Shown here piece by piece: positions 1 through 11,170 of a DNA stretch of 64,000 bases. The notes beneath the pieces were generated by a model that saw nothing but the letters and a program-made list of their open reading frames with translations, was not told where the DNA came from and ran no database searches. The position numbers and the translations under genes are program-made. Positions within the stretch are counted from its first letter, which is position 1; the number at the start of each line of letters is the position of its first letter. Where the stretch lies: NCBI GenBank assembly GCA_024516155.1, contig JAJJXM010000040.1, positions 124,001-188,000 of the forward strand, written 5' to 3'. The stretch is from Pyronema omphalodes. Taxonomy: Eukaryota > Ascomycota > Pezizomycetes > Pezizales > Pyronemataceae.

Positions 1-665
1 TCTCTTGAATCCCATCTGTAACCACAATCTCATACTGATCGCAGACAAGAAAACTAACTTCACCGGATGGAATGTTGTAGCGAACTCATGAGGAACTCAC
101 GAACACTTCGAACACCCGGAATTATTACAGGGAATACATATGCATATATACAGCGAATACTAGGAACACTAGGAACACAAGGAACACAAGGAATCCACAG
201 CGTACACAGCGTACTCAGCCCAAGGGGGGGTGGCCGGGGGGGAGGGGGGGGGGGAGGGGGTACACACAGACTCGATACCCAAGCTTCAACACTTACAGTA
301 TCACTATTTCTATACCTCCAGAATCTTTCCTCCTCGCTGGTGGAATGGGAGGGGGGGATGGTGGGGTTGCTCATCACTTCATCACTAACTCTACGTAAGG
401 CTACATCATACATCATGCAGTCTGTAGTCTGCAGTCTACAGGCAATCAACATGCAACAGAGACAACAGAGACAACAGAGACAGAGACGACACAAGCACCA
501 TACCCCAGGCACCAGGCACCCAGCCAGTGTATGCGCTACAACCATAACCATAACTATAACCAATTTTCGATATCGCGACCAAGCTAATCGATAAGAGGTA
601 TGTATGTGTGTATGTAGAGACAGTTAAAGGGAAGAAAGTATGGACTGAGTGATGAACTGGGTGAT
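1..665. other. Gene-poor low-complexity spacer
   Basis: No convincing gene is visible. The stretch holds short direct repeats (aggaacaca units near 167-190, gagacaaca units near 458-480) and a G-rich tract at about 224-259 that is almost pure G with a few A and C. Both strands have chance ORFs of about 170 codons here, but they consist of low-complexity residues (Pro or Gly runs encoded by the G tract) and overlap each other, so I do not treat them as genes. Confidence 0.6.
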
Positions 666-668
666 GAA

Positions 669-719
669 CTTATGAACTTCTGGACTTATGAACTTCTGGA
701 CTTATGAACTTCTGGACAT
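669..719. repeat. 16-bp minisatellite
   Basis: Three tandem units of cttatgaacttctgga are readable directly. A second array with a different unit follows within 20 bp. Confidence 0.85.
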
Positions 720-734
720 GGATTCGGATTCGGA

Positions 735-778
735 GACTGGAGACTGGAGACTGGAGACTGGAGACTGGAGACTGGAGT
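735..778. repeat. Short-period satellite (ggagact)
   Basis: At least six near-perfect head-to-tail units of ggagact(g) are readable directly. No gene overlaps it. Confidence 0.8.
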
Positions 779-873
779 ATATACTGGGATCCTGTATTCG
801 ATAACTACAACTATAAGTTCACTTAACCACAACTACAACTTTCATCATATTCATCATATTCATCACGCTACAT

Positions 874-985
874 AATCCCATCCAATCCCCATCCCCATCC
901 CATCCAATCCTCCATGCATCCCTCCATGCATCCCATCCAACGCCATCCAATCCCATCCAATCCCATCCAATCCCCATCCCATCCA
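874..985. repeat. catccaatcc-type degenerate repeat
   Basis: The stretch is made of interspersed catccaatcc, catccc and ccatgcatcc words on the plus strand. It is strongly strand-asymmetric (C-rich on plus). A 64-codon Gly/Trp/Met-rich ORF on the minus strand is simply this repeat translated. Confidence 0.7.
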
Positions 986-1384
986 ATCACCTCTCATCCA
1001 TCCATACAACCCCTGACTCCGAAGATTCCGAACCTGAAACAGGCGCCAAACCTCCAAACCCCCAAACCTCTGCCCGCACCACTGTAATAAGCCCTGACAC
1101 CCTACCCTGACACCACCCCTGACACCCTATCCTGACATCCCGGAGGTTAGTTTCAGGTGTGTATGATGCGATGAATAATGATGATATGATGGATATGATG
1201 GATGATGGATGATGTGGCTGATGGGTGATGTGGATATGGGTGATGTGGATGATGTGGATGATGGATATGGACCCTGAGAGTTTTTAGTTTGGGTTTTGGG
1301 CTTTGGTGTTTGGCGTTCGGTGTATGAACTTTGGGCTTTGAACTTTGGGCTTTGCGTAGGATCGGGATTGGGGTAATTACTGAT

Positions 1385-1483
1385 GAATAACGAATAACGA
1401 ATAACGAATAACGAATAACGAATAACGAATAACGAATAACGAATAACGAATAACGAATAACGAATAACGAATAACGAATAACG
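1385..1483. repeat. 7-bp microsatellite (gaataac)
   Basis: About 14 perfect tandem copies of gaataac. The unit length of 7 gives a 21-nt translation period, which produces a false repetitive ORF on the minus strand. Confidence 0.95.
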
Positions 1484-1689
1484 AGCGAATGGATGAATGA
1501 ATGAATTAATGAATTAATTATGGAACACAAATCAAGGTTGGGGTTTGGGGTTGAAGGTTGGGGTTTAAAGGGTTAAGGGAGGGTTGATGGAGAGTTGATT
1601 TTATGGTAACATAATACTATTACTATTACTATGTAAAATGCCAACGTATCAATCAATGATGATTGATCATGCGGGGTATATATCGATTG

Positions 1690-1835
1690 GATATACTTTA
1701 TTTGATGAGAATGATTAGTATGATTAGTATGAGTATGGGCATGATTATGATTAGTATGATGAGAATGATGAGAATGATTAGTATGATTAGTATGATTATG
1801 GGCATGATTATTATGGGCATGAGGATGATCAGTAT
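1690..1835. repeat. gatta/gatga-type degenerate satellite
   Basis: Repeated words atgattagt, atgagaatg and gggcatgatta over about 145 bp. It encodes only Met/Ile/Ser or His/Asn/Thr repeats on the two strands, so overlapping ORFs are not genes. Confidence 0.75.
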
Positions 1836-1849
1836 ACAATACATTCATG

Positions 1850-4800
1850 AGGGGAGGGGAAAATGGAAAATGGAAAATGGAAGATCAAGAGGAGGGTTAG
1901 AAATTGTTTATAACAGCTTACAAGAAGTAGACGGAGAGAAGAGGGGGGGCAGGGGGTGGTGATTATTTATCATGGTATGTTGTTGGTATGATAGGTTGCT
2001 TGGTTGGAGAATTTGTGGGATTTGTGGGACTGGTAATTTACGTGATTTACATGATTTACATGATGCGATACGGTGGAATGGGGATGGGATCTGAGGTCGA
2101 TAAGGGTTTGAGAAGGATTGGTAGGTAGCTATAGGTTTGGGAAGGGTTTGTAACTTTGTAAGATTTACCATGATAAGTATTCCAAAAACCGGATGGCAAT
2201 GATGATTTTTAAGGAGACTAATCATCAGATTTTATTACGACTCAGGACTGTTGTCGATTATTAATGACAAGTAACTATTGAGAAGCTTCTGAAGCTTCAA
2301 GGAATAAGTCAAGAATTCTACTCGGAATAACTCCACTCTGCGTGACGTATTGAAAACTTCACTTATTTACGCTGTCGTTACTTTAACCTGTACCCCGCCA
2401 TGAAGGCTGTAGTTTTCATCATTTTCTTATCGATGCATCAGTGAATTAAACATCGAATAGTAGCGCAGCATCAATAAGTAGCTATATCAATTCCATCAAT
2501 CCATATGAATAGCCAGTAACGAGCAACTAGTAACTAGTAACGAGCAAGGGAGTAAACAAAAAACGAGCAACTTGCAAGCTATGACATCGTCAATAACATT
2601 ACCATAAAACTTATAGAACATACAACCCACACTATGCATAACGCACAATGCACAATGCACAACATACACAGTTTGTATTTCTCTGCATATATGCACCATA
2701 TACATACATGCAGATCAACTCTTTACTACATGGTACCTCTTCGAGCCGCGCGGCAGAAACGTATGTAGTTATAGTCCTAGTTCTAGTTACAGGGTACATT
2801 TTCCTGGGATTTGGGATTTTTGGATTAGTATATATTTAGCGTGATGATGATCATGATTATCGTGATCATCATGGGTTATGGTTGGTGTTTATATTATGTA
2901 ATACGATGTTACTCTGGGATTAAAGGATTCAACTATACCAAGGATGGGAAGTAATAACTGCATCTCAATTGACATTTTGGGGTATTGATACTGATGACTT
3001 GACTAACCTTTGTTTTTTGTTCGATTGTTATTTTTTATTTTTTGATGGCTTTTTTTTAACTACATGAATTTTCGTCTTCTTTGCTGTGTATTTACTAACG
3101 TTCCTTTTTCGTTTTTTTTTTCGCATCATCCAACAGGAAGTGGGGCCGTTTAAGATCGGTACATCATCCAAAGCCCGAGAGAAGTGTTTTAGTCCCCAAC
3201 TACAACAATCTATGATTCGGAAAGAAGATGCCGTGATAAACGATCGAATCACCGATTGTTTTTTGCTGATCGTTTTGCCGATTACTGATTAGAACCTGGG
3301 AAAAGGTACCTAGAGGCTACATAGAATCCTTGGAAGGATCCAGATCCGATGCAGAATGTTGGAGAGAAGTGGAGACGTGGGGGGTATCTTCGAGTTATTT
3401 GTTTCTCCGTTGGTGATGGTTTGTTCCTGGGTAAATATTCTCCGCGGTATATATCTTATCGTATCGTATCCTTTATTGTACTGGAATTTTTCGCAGATGT
3501 ATTTACTGTAATGGGTAGATACGTTCATTGCAGTTTGTATGATGGCCATATCCGGTTACAGAATCAATTGGTCAAACAGCTCGAGGAAGGCCTGTCTTAT
3601 CCCGAAACAGAAAACATTCCGATCCTGGTGCGTCTTTTCGTCGCGATTAATGTCCATGACGCGGATTTCTGTAACGTTAACACGGCACGGCCGGCATGGG
3701 AACCAACATGCAGAGATCCGGGGAGGCGATTATGCATGTCTCCGAGCATATAGTTTTCAACCCGACACCCATGAATCGACTATGATACACAACCGATACG
3801 TAAAAAAACGAGCTAAATCAATATGGTAAGATATTCAAAAAGAAAAAAAAAACCCCCCGGGAAAATTGATATGTACAGGCATTAAGCGAAGCTGATACAA
3901 AACGATCAGATGTCTGCATGTATGTATGGTGTTGCATTTTGAAACGGGGTTTGTTCCAACCTTGTAACTTCACAAGCAAGGCTGCAGCATTCCCGTTGTA
4001 AGGATGCCGAGCCGTGATGGGCCATGCGGCGGCTACGAAGCGAGGCTTGGGACTACGTATACTAGCTAGCTAGCTGGGAAGCCACATATGCCACTGTACA
4101 AGCCACATGCCATAAAATGTGATTGGACCTACGTTGGAGACTGCGCGTGCATGTACGGCGTACGCTCGGACTATGTATGTATGGTTGATACATATGTCGG
4201 CTATTTTTGAGTTTCTAGAACAAAGCAATGATGAGGAAGATAAATTGTGACCTATAAAATTGTGATAATATTGCTCTATATAAAGGTCAAAGTTGTGAAA
4301 CTGCAGAGGGAGAGAAAAAGAAAGGAAAACCTACATCGTCGAACCATAATTCGGGTAAATAGAGTGGTTTTGTATCTAACGCCACTTAATTTTCGTCGGC
4401 AAGTTTTGTATCTAACGCCACTTAATTTTCGTCGGCAAGTTTTGTGGCTTAGCACCTTGATTGCGCCTACGAGGGAATAGCTGATAGTAAGGCATCCGGT
4501 TACTGGAAACTTCCGACACCTTTTGGGGAGCCCGGTGAACCCAAGGGGACGGAAAGTTTAACGTTCTGTCTCATTGCGTGCCTTGAACCGGTGCTTGCCA
4601 AACTAAAGAATCTGCACTCTGTCTGATTTCAGAAATGAACTTGTCCCATCGAAAACTCAAGCATAATCTTGCTGTTCTTTAAGACATTTTATGTTCGCAT
4701 TAATCGTAGGCTAGGCCGCCCGAGACATGTCAGTATGTACACATATGCCGTGGGAACCACTTTGAGGGATAAGCATGCTAAACAGACATGCCGAAGTACA

Positions 4801-5329
4801 GGTTTCGAGACAAGCGAATAGGCTGTAATTTCCCACGGTAATGCATAAGGTTAATATTGACCGAAAATTCATGCACGTTGTTATGCTTGTCTACCGGGTG
4901 GCGTCGATCGAGCAGTCGAAAGTTTTGTGTGTACAAAGAGTTGGGGAAAAGCCATAGGGCGGAAGCTTGTTCGGTGGAGTAGCCCGTCATGACTTCTAGT
5001 GGGATTCTCGTATGTACTAGAGATCGTAGTCGTTCTTCGGTAGGGATTGATCGAGACGAGAGGCTAGTGTATGATCATGAAGTTCATTCTAAGCAAAATT
5101 ATCAAATGGTTCTGGGATGTCAGAAGGGCAGATGAGCTCCGCAGAGGAATAATGTCAACCTTGCTAATTTTCGTCAAAACCTAAGTCTAAATTAGCGAAC
5201 TGCCTCTAGATTTACTGATTCTTCAATCCGCCATTTCCGATGTCGTAGGGAATTACTGTTAGAGATGTAGTAAGAGAAAGGAATGAGAGATAAAGAACCA
5301 TGAATTGTAGAACCTTTAGAGAGAGATGA
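1850..5329. other. Long spacer, no convincing gene
   Basis: I see no family-recognisable protein. ORFs of 60-134 codons exist (for example plus strand 3349-3753), but they lack a second exon, a recognisable motif or clear coding bias. The region contains poly-T at about 3019-3125 and a tandem duplication at 4367-4441 listed separately. A gene of unknown type cannot be excluded. Confidence 0.5.
4367..4441. repeat. 37-bp tandem duplication
   Basis: Two perfect adjacent copies of a 37-bp unit beginning gttttgtatctaacgcc and ending cgtcggcaa, followed by the first letters of a third (gttttgtggc). The perfect match suggests a recent event. Confidence 0.9.
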
Positions 5330-6774
5330 TTGCGGAATCAAGCAAAGGGCCCAAATTCTGCTGCCAGAATGACGCATGGAGATGGTTCTTGGCGAAGAAC
5401 CCTTTCAAATTCGAACGGATTTAGACATCGGGCCGTATCACACATTGTATTTGCTGAAACAAGCTGCTTCTGTAAGATACCCCCAAGTGACAGTGTAGAA
5501 CATCATCGTGAACGTGGGACTTAGAATGTTTTCTGAAAAGTGGAGGCATGGTCATGGAGCTGTTGCGTTGTTGCGAACCTTTAGCGCGAGTAACCACCAG
5601 TGCAGTCTTGTTTACATCTGTATCCTCACCAGCGGCAGAACGGAATTCACCTCACGCAGAATTTTGAGAGATCAGGGCTTCAGCCAAAATACGTATATAG
5701 AAATTCTTCCTTTGTAGATTCAGACTGCATCCTCCATTTCTCTGAGATATTCTCGCCAAATCTAATCTTCATGGAGGGAAACTCGGACCATCCTCCATTC
5801 GCCCTAGCCCTAAGCCCTACCGGCGGGGATTAATGATCGGTCGGGGATGGTTCCCGCCAAGAACAGTCGCAATCACTCAGCTATGCATGCCCGCACTGGG
5901 GAAATAGTAGCTTGACTAGCCGCGCACAATGGTGCAATGCGCAGGTTGTTCCTGTGTTACTCTGTTCGGTCCCGCTGTTCTTCTCCCTACATTCTATTTT
6001 CGATACACACTCTCTGGAGCCCAAATCCACTTGGATCTCTTTCGTCCGCGCCTCGAATCCACTTGGATCTCTCTTTTTTTTTTCCTTTTCTTGCTGTCTC
6101 TTCTTTCCGGAACTCGTTTTGCTTTTGCAGGTACACTGAGAGCTTCTTTCGGAACCCCTCTTCGTTGCTGCCCTTCCGACCCCTTTCGTACGCGGCTTCT
6201 TCCTGGTCCCGTCGGTTCTTACCCAGAGATTTGTCTCTGGTGCGTGTTCCTTTCTTCCTTGGTCCTCTTTGGGCCCTTCATTCGTCCTTCTCCTGCAAAC
6301 CTTTGCCCTTGCTCCGCTCCGTTCGGTTCGTCTGTGTTTTCCTTTTCGACCTTCGGAAATGCCGGCTATTTGATTGTCCTGTGGCCGTTGAGAGATCCTA
6401 CTTAGGACTCTTATGGCAGGTAGTTTTCCATTCCCTTGTGCTTGTGGGTTTTCGGAACTTGTGCTAACCAACGGCTTTGAGAATAGAGACTTCTTGATGT
6501 TCGGAAAGCAAAGAGTGCTTCTGTCTTCGGCGGAAAATCTTACGTAAGTAATCTTTGCTTCTACATGTTTTATTATCATCGAGTTTTGCCGCTTTTATCG
6601 AGTCAACGAGCTGACTATGATTTGGATACATAGGAGATTTTGATGCGACCGTTGTTCTTGTGGGGGGCTTTATCCTCCCCAGAATAATACGGTTGCCTCT
6701 TGCCTCTCTTGTTGGCTGCGTGCTGGTAATCACACCCTCAAATCTCTCTCTTAAGAGCCCGGCTAACATTATTT

Positions 6775-7107
6775 TGGGCCTTCGCGCTCACTGTGCGTGG
6801 CTGGATGCGTTAACGAATTCCGGCAACAAATGGGGGTGGGTTGCCTGTGGAGCCCTGGTAAGGTAAGTACTCTTATACCAATCCTACAATGCCCACGCTA
6901 ACTCACTTTTAGGATTCGAACCTACCTTGGTTTGTTGTGCCGTGAAATTCCGGCAACAAATGGAGATGGATTGTTCGTGCGTCGCTAAGGTGAGTGCCCC
7001 CCAAACACACACTCAGTATGAAAGCTAACTAATCTGCAGGCCCTTGGATGGACTCTGGTTTCTTGTGTCGTGGGTTTCGGGTCAGAGGCAGAGATGGATT
7101 GTGCTCG
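6775..7107 (+). repeat. Tandem exon-intron units in repeat copy 1
   Basis: Three successive exon-like blocks (about 6779-6861, 6913-6989, 7040-7107) are separated by introns of about 50 bp with gtaagt/gtgagt donors and gctaac before the AG. The blocks are related to each other: the first two share ttccggcaacaaatgg followed by g(a/g)g(a/g)tggattg-like sequence, and the second and third share gagatggattg. The second and third exons are 77 and 68 nt, exactly as in copy 2. In one frame they give related peptides with the core FRQQMEMDC and variants, but the lengths are not multiples of three, so a simple continuous coding repeat is not supported. Confidence 0.6.
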
Positions 7108-8547
7108 GTATGTAACAACATCACCTAATGATCTCATTCCAGTCATTAACATAAGTCGTAGGTCAAGGTCGCGTATCAGGCCTCGTACCATGTGCCTGTT
7201 TTTTGGTTGTCGCTGCTGGCGAGTCGAAGTTCGGGGGGATAGTAAACGGGTTCGATGGACGTCGGCAAATCTGCAGTCGCCTTTCAGATGTGAATGAACT
7301 TTGTCTTTTGCTAGCTTGATTTCTTTTGGTTTGGTTCTTGTTATTAGTTTTGTTGTTGTCATTTTTTATTGTTTTGAATTCATCAATTGTGTTCCTCTCA
7401 ATCCTTTCTTCTGAAGTGAAATCTTCGTTATTATGATCCTTTCCTCTATATATTGATCTTCCGCTATTATAGGTTTGCATGATGTAAGACCCGGTCGGGG
7501 TCTTCCCTCAAGGTAGCCCACATCGAACCTGTAGCGGCACGTGTTCACCTACATAGCCACACTCAACAAGAATATTCGAGCGGTCCTCCATCCTTCCTCC
7601 ATCGCCTACTTTCTTGTCATACCCGCATCCCCAACACCACATACTGCTTCACAGCCGACGACTCACCTCCATCCCACCAGGGAAAACTTACTACACTCGA
7701 CTTCGAGCTGTATGTACCGTCTCTTTGAACGGTTTGATAATCTTTTTGTTCGCTTCCCTCTTTTTTTGCTCTGTTGTTACTTCACCTCTTTTGCTTTCTT
7801 CTGTCCCCTTTGCTTCGTGAGTTTTCTCCTTCGTTTGTCTGCTTTCGAGTTGCATATCTCCCGCAAGACTCGAGCTCTAAGCTCCAGTCACAAGCCTTGA
7901 GTTTTATTTCTGGCATTGCGTGCTGTGGATTCTCAGTCACTTCTTCCTTGCGCTCCAGCTCTATAATAAGAGATAAAGCTAATATCTTGCCTTTGAACAG
8001 AATTATTCCAGCGCCTCTCTGAAGATCTTGTTCGACATGGACATGATTGCTGGTGTTTGACTGGCCTGGTACGTTCACCTCCAGATTGTAGTATATCAGA
8101 TTCGAGCTTCATTCTACTTTTGGGAAGACATCCGTGTCGAAATATAGGCTAAGACATTGTTTAGTTGATATTTACAAACCCACCAGCGTCCTTTCTTTCG
8201 GTTTCTTGATCGATTCAGAAATACCGAACCATACTTCGGTTCTGTAAGTACTTACTTCCTCATTTCTTCATGATTCCCCCAAGCCACCGAAGGGTACAAC
8301 AAGCACCTTGTCTTCTGATTACGAGTGCTTCAGCGTGCTAAAACACTATGAGTTGATCAGCAAGCTAACTAGTTGATGAACGTAGCTGCCACTGCCGCTA
8401 AGCCTGCTTCTCGGGTCTAGTAGAGACGATTCAAGTTCTCCCGGAGCACTCGCTCGCTCGCTCATGGTGCTCTACCGAAGAGAGTGGGTCTACAGGAGAG
8501 CTGCGGGAACTGGGTATCGCTCCAGTTACCACACCGAATACCAGCAG

Positions 8548-8960
8548 CAGTTGCTTCCCGCGCATATCTAGACTTCGTAACCTCTAGATACATCACCGGC
8601 GCATTGGAACTCACGTCTACGAAGCGAGCGAAACCATCGAAGCCATCGAAGCCAACGAAGCACAATCCACCACTTGCCTTCCTGAGAGACGAGCAAAATC
8701 CCACCGAATACCATCTCGTCTCAACCCTACCTCCCTTCAAACCAGATTCTTTCTTTCTTTACCAAATTGAAAGAGGAATTACGATCGTTTGAAGTCAAAC
8801 CAAACCTAAAGACGCGACACGGAATTCTCCCCCACCCCCCCCCCCCCCCTCCACGCACTACCACCCCCTTACGATAGCAATCAGTCAGAAATTTTAGGTA
8901 GATCTGCTGTTTCCGTTACAACTCTTGCAGCATCCCACTAGACGGTTCGTCTTCTCTAGG
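8548..8960 (+). pseudogene. Captured 5'-flank fragment of the LIM/RhoGAP gene
   Basis: Positions about 8548-8885 match the reverse complement of about 35551-35862, the promoter/5'-leader region upstream of the intact LIM/RhoGAP start. Shared sequence includes cccgcgcatatctagacttcgtaac and the gacgcgacacggaattctcccc tract. The rest of the captured region (ATG, exons 1-2) is missing here, but a worn remnant of exon 3 (tgtttccgttacaactcttgcag) remains at about 8910-8945 before repeat sequence resumes at ctctagattcaatcaatcc. The fragment lies between two introns of the host repeat. Confidence 0.7.
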
Positions 8961-9418
8961 GCTCTAGATTCAATCAATCCATTCCTCCGGGGGTGGTGTT
9001 GTGAGAATTGAGAACGAAGATGAGCGCAGTCTCTGGCTAAGGTACGTCCTTTTATTATTTCTAATGAAGCGATTGCGTTATCTAAGAAAATATTGCTAAT
9101 TGTCGTTGTAGAATAACATCCCACGTGGGAAATAACTAGACAACAATGTCGATGGTACAATAGAGAGCGGTTAGGTTCAAGCACTGCCCTGGATTACCCT
9201 TTCGTGTCTTGGTGGTTTGTTTGTAGGATTTTTGTAATATAATGAGATTCGTGGACATGTAATTTCTGTTTGTCGAAGATTATGTTCATGGATAGACCAT
9301 GTGTTGTCGTGCTCGTGGGTGGTGGACAATAGGAAACGAGTGTAATGATGATGTTGTTCTATATAATAAAATTCGTTTGGTTTAAGTACAAGTTCAAGCT
9401 CCTCAATCGTCCATCAGT

Positions 9419-9664
9419 GAAGTTTAAAAATTGTTTGTTTGTTTGTGTTATTTTTAATAATACACCGCTCGAGGCCTTTAAGGCCTATGCGGGACACAAG
9501 AAACTATAATCCTATTCTCGTCGCCGAAGCCACCTAATGACACACCCAATCTCCTACACCCATTAATCCGCCATAAAAAGAAAAAGAAAAAGAAAAAAGG
9601 ACATATTCGTTGGTCTCCCTATTAACCAGACCCTCCGGCCGTGCGATCCGCGGAGTTAAAAATT
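9419..9664 (-). mobile_element. Short SINE- or LINE-tail-like insertion
   Basis: This block is present in repeat copy 1 and absent at the matching place in copy 2 (near 46180). It is flanked by an imperfect direct repeat, gaagtttaaaaatt at 9419-9432 and gagttaaaaatt at 9653-9664, as expected for a target-site duplication. Read on the minus strand it ends in an A-rich simple tail of caaa units (9433-9447 complement), the usual 3' end of a retroposon. It also holds an aggccttaaaggcct near-palindrome near the tail and an internal (ttttc)n run. At about 220 bp it is too short for protein. Whether it is a SINE or a truncated LINE 3' end cannot be told here. Confidence 0.5.
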
Positions 9665-11170
9665 TTTTGACCTCTAAGCGGTGCGAGTGGAAGTTATGAG
9701 TGATGCGTGATGACTTCGACTCCTTAGTTGTGATCGTTGTCGCGTATTAGTCGTGAGTCGCAATATGCGCGGGTGGTGCGGGTCAATCATGCAGTTCGTG
9801 ATGCGCCAAGTAGCAACGGACACCTGTGCTGGACTTTTGCAACAGTTTTTCTTTTTTTAAAAAATACAAATAATAAAAAAAGTTCTCTGGTCGGTTTGTA
9901 CAATTTACGTCATGGAGTTTCAAAACTTGATAAGGCCCGGCGATGCTCGTCTGCTCGTTGAAAGTTCGCTAAGGCTTCTTCGCTCTCTGGAGTTCTTCGT
10001 AGCTTTGCTAGCTAGCTGATCGACAACTGCAACACAACAACACCTCCAGCTTCCATGACACCTCTGTTACCGACTTATGCATCTACCACGGTACACCCTA
10101 CGACACTTTTGACTGTCCTATTGAAGCTTTCCAAGTCCGAGTCCGTTCACGGCAATTTCTATCTTTTGTACGATGCCTTTAAAATTTATGCGGGTCGGTC
10201 CTTCTTGCCTACGCGGCGGCCTCACACAACGCCCCACCTATATATGGACTACCGGTCTAACCTACAATATCCAATATGATTCAACCACGCTGACCTCTCT
10301 GACACCTTTACCTCACGATTTACCTTCATCGCAGAGCGTTGACTTTTATTTTTGCAGCGGTCAATAAGACTCCTTGCTCGAGATGTATCCTCCACTTCCA
10401 CTATTTCTCGAGATCTCTTACGTCAGTGACCTTGCTTCTTCTCCTTTAGATCGCAAGTCCAGCTCTCTGCCGACTTCTCCCTTGCTCGATCTTCGTCTTT
10501 AATAGTATCTACAGCACCGCCACGTACTACAGATGGATACGGTGATACACTCAACCCTTGGTTGTTTAGCAAAGACAAAGAAGCTGCGAGATACGGTATT
10601 AATGATTCAAGCCCCTCCACTTTAAGTTACCAGCGGTTTAAGATGAGGCTGGGGCAGCCTATCAGCTTTGCGCCAGATTTTCTTGGTTAAGTCGGAAGCT
10701 GAACGAACTTACAGCTGACATTTGATACTTTCAAGGCTTTAAGGCATCCAGAATGGCCACGATGTTTTATTCCACGTCTTTTTTCCTACATCTCTATGTT
10801 CCTACGCGGTTGCGTGTATCCACTCGACGCCGAGTCTCCAATGCTTTTCTTGAAACCCCGGCTAATACTCTTGTCCATCTCTTGTCTTTCACCCAGATTA
10901 ATGGTGTTAAAGAGAGCGATATGGGCATTGCTATACGTGATGGTGTGTTGCTTATGGCGTGGCACAGCTGTCACTAACAGGGCCTTTTGAGCGGATAAGA
11001 GTGATCTTAGAAGAACCAGCATATCCAGAGTACGTCAGTCGCGGGGACATGCAGAAATAACAGAATTTCCTTGGTGGTTGCCATACTGATGAAGTTGATA
11101 TGGCTGTGATGCCGGTGCTGGCTTACCTATGTCTACGTTATTAGGATTTCGTTCGACGGCTGGTACGGTC

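Larger units (their letters stand above)
5330..11170 (+). repeat. 6-kb dispersed multi-intron repeat, copy 1
   Basis: The stretch aligns by eye, with substitutions and indels, to about 41600-47770 in the same orientation. Shared landmarks are gacgcatggag near 5371, the duplicated phrase aatccacttggatctc near 6020-6075, the tcttgatgttcggaaagcaaagagtgcttctgtctt block at about 6490-6525, tandem exon-like units at about 6775-7107 and an aataaa-containing stretch near 9365. On the plus strand introns with GT, a branch motif and AG are visible at 6420-6486, 6544-6633, about 6862-6912, 6990-7039, 8244-8385 and 9042-9111, and the same ones occur in copy 2. Compared with copy 2 it lacks about 80 bp near 6715 (one intron), has a ttttg instead of tag acceptor near 6777, and carries an extra insertion at 9433-9652. 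No long ORF is conserved between copies and I recognise no transposase, reverse transcriptase or integrase. It could be a decayed spliced gene family, a non-coding RNA gene or a non-autonomous element. The ends are approximate. Confidence 0.75.

Noticed and set aside
1385..1483. Possible CRISPR-like array
   Set aside because: The units are 7 bp with no spacers; it is a microsatellite. No CRISPR array is expected in a fungal genome.
5881..6579. 232-codon minus-strand ORF, Lys/Arg/Glu-rich
   Set aside because: It lies antisense to the pyrimidine-rich part of the 6-kb repeat, crosses two intron signatures of the other strand, and is not kept open in copy 2.
5330..11170. Helitron or LTR retrotransposon as identity of the 6-kb repeat
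   Set aside because: No long terminal repeats, no CTRR-type hairpin end, no Rep/helicase, reverse transcriptase or integrase words were seen, so I do not assign a class.
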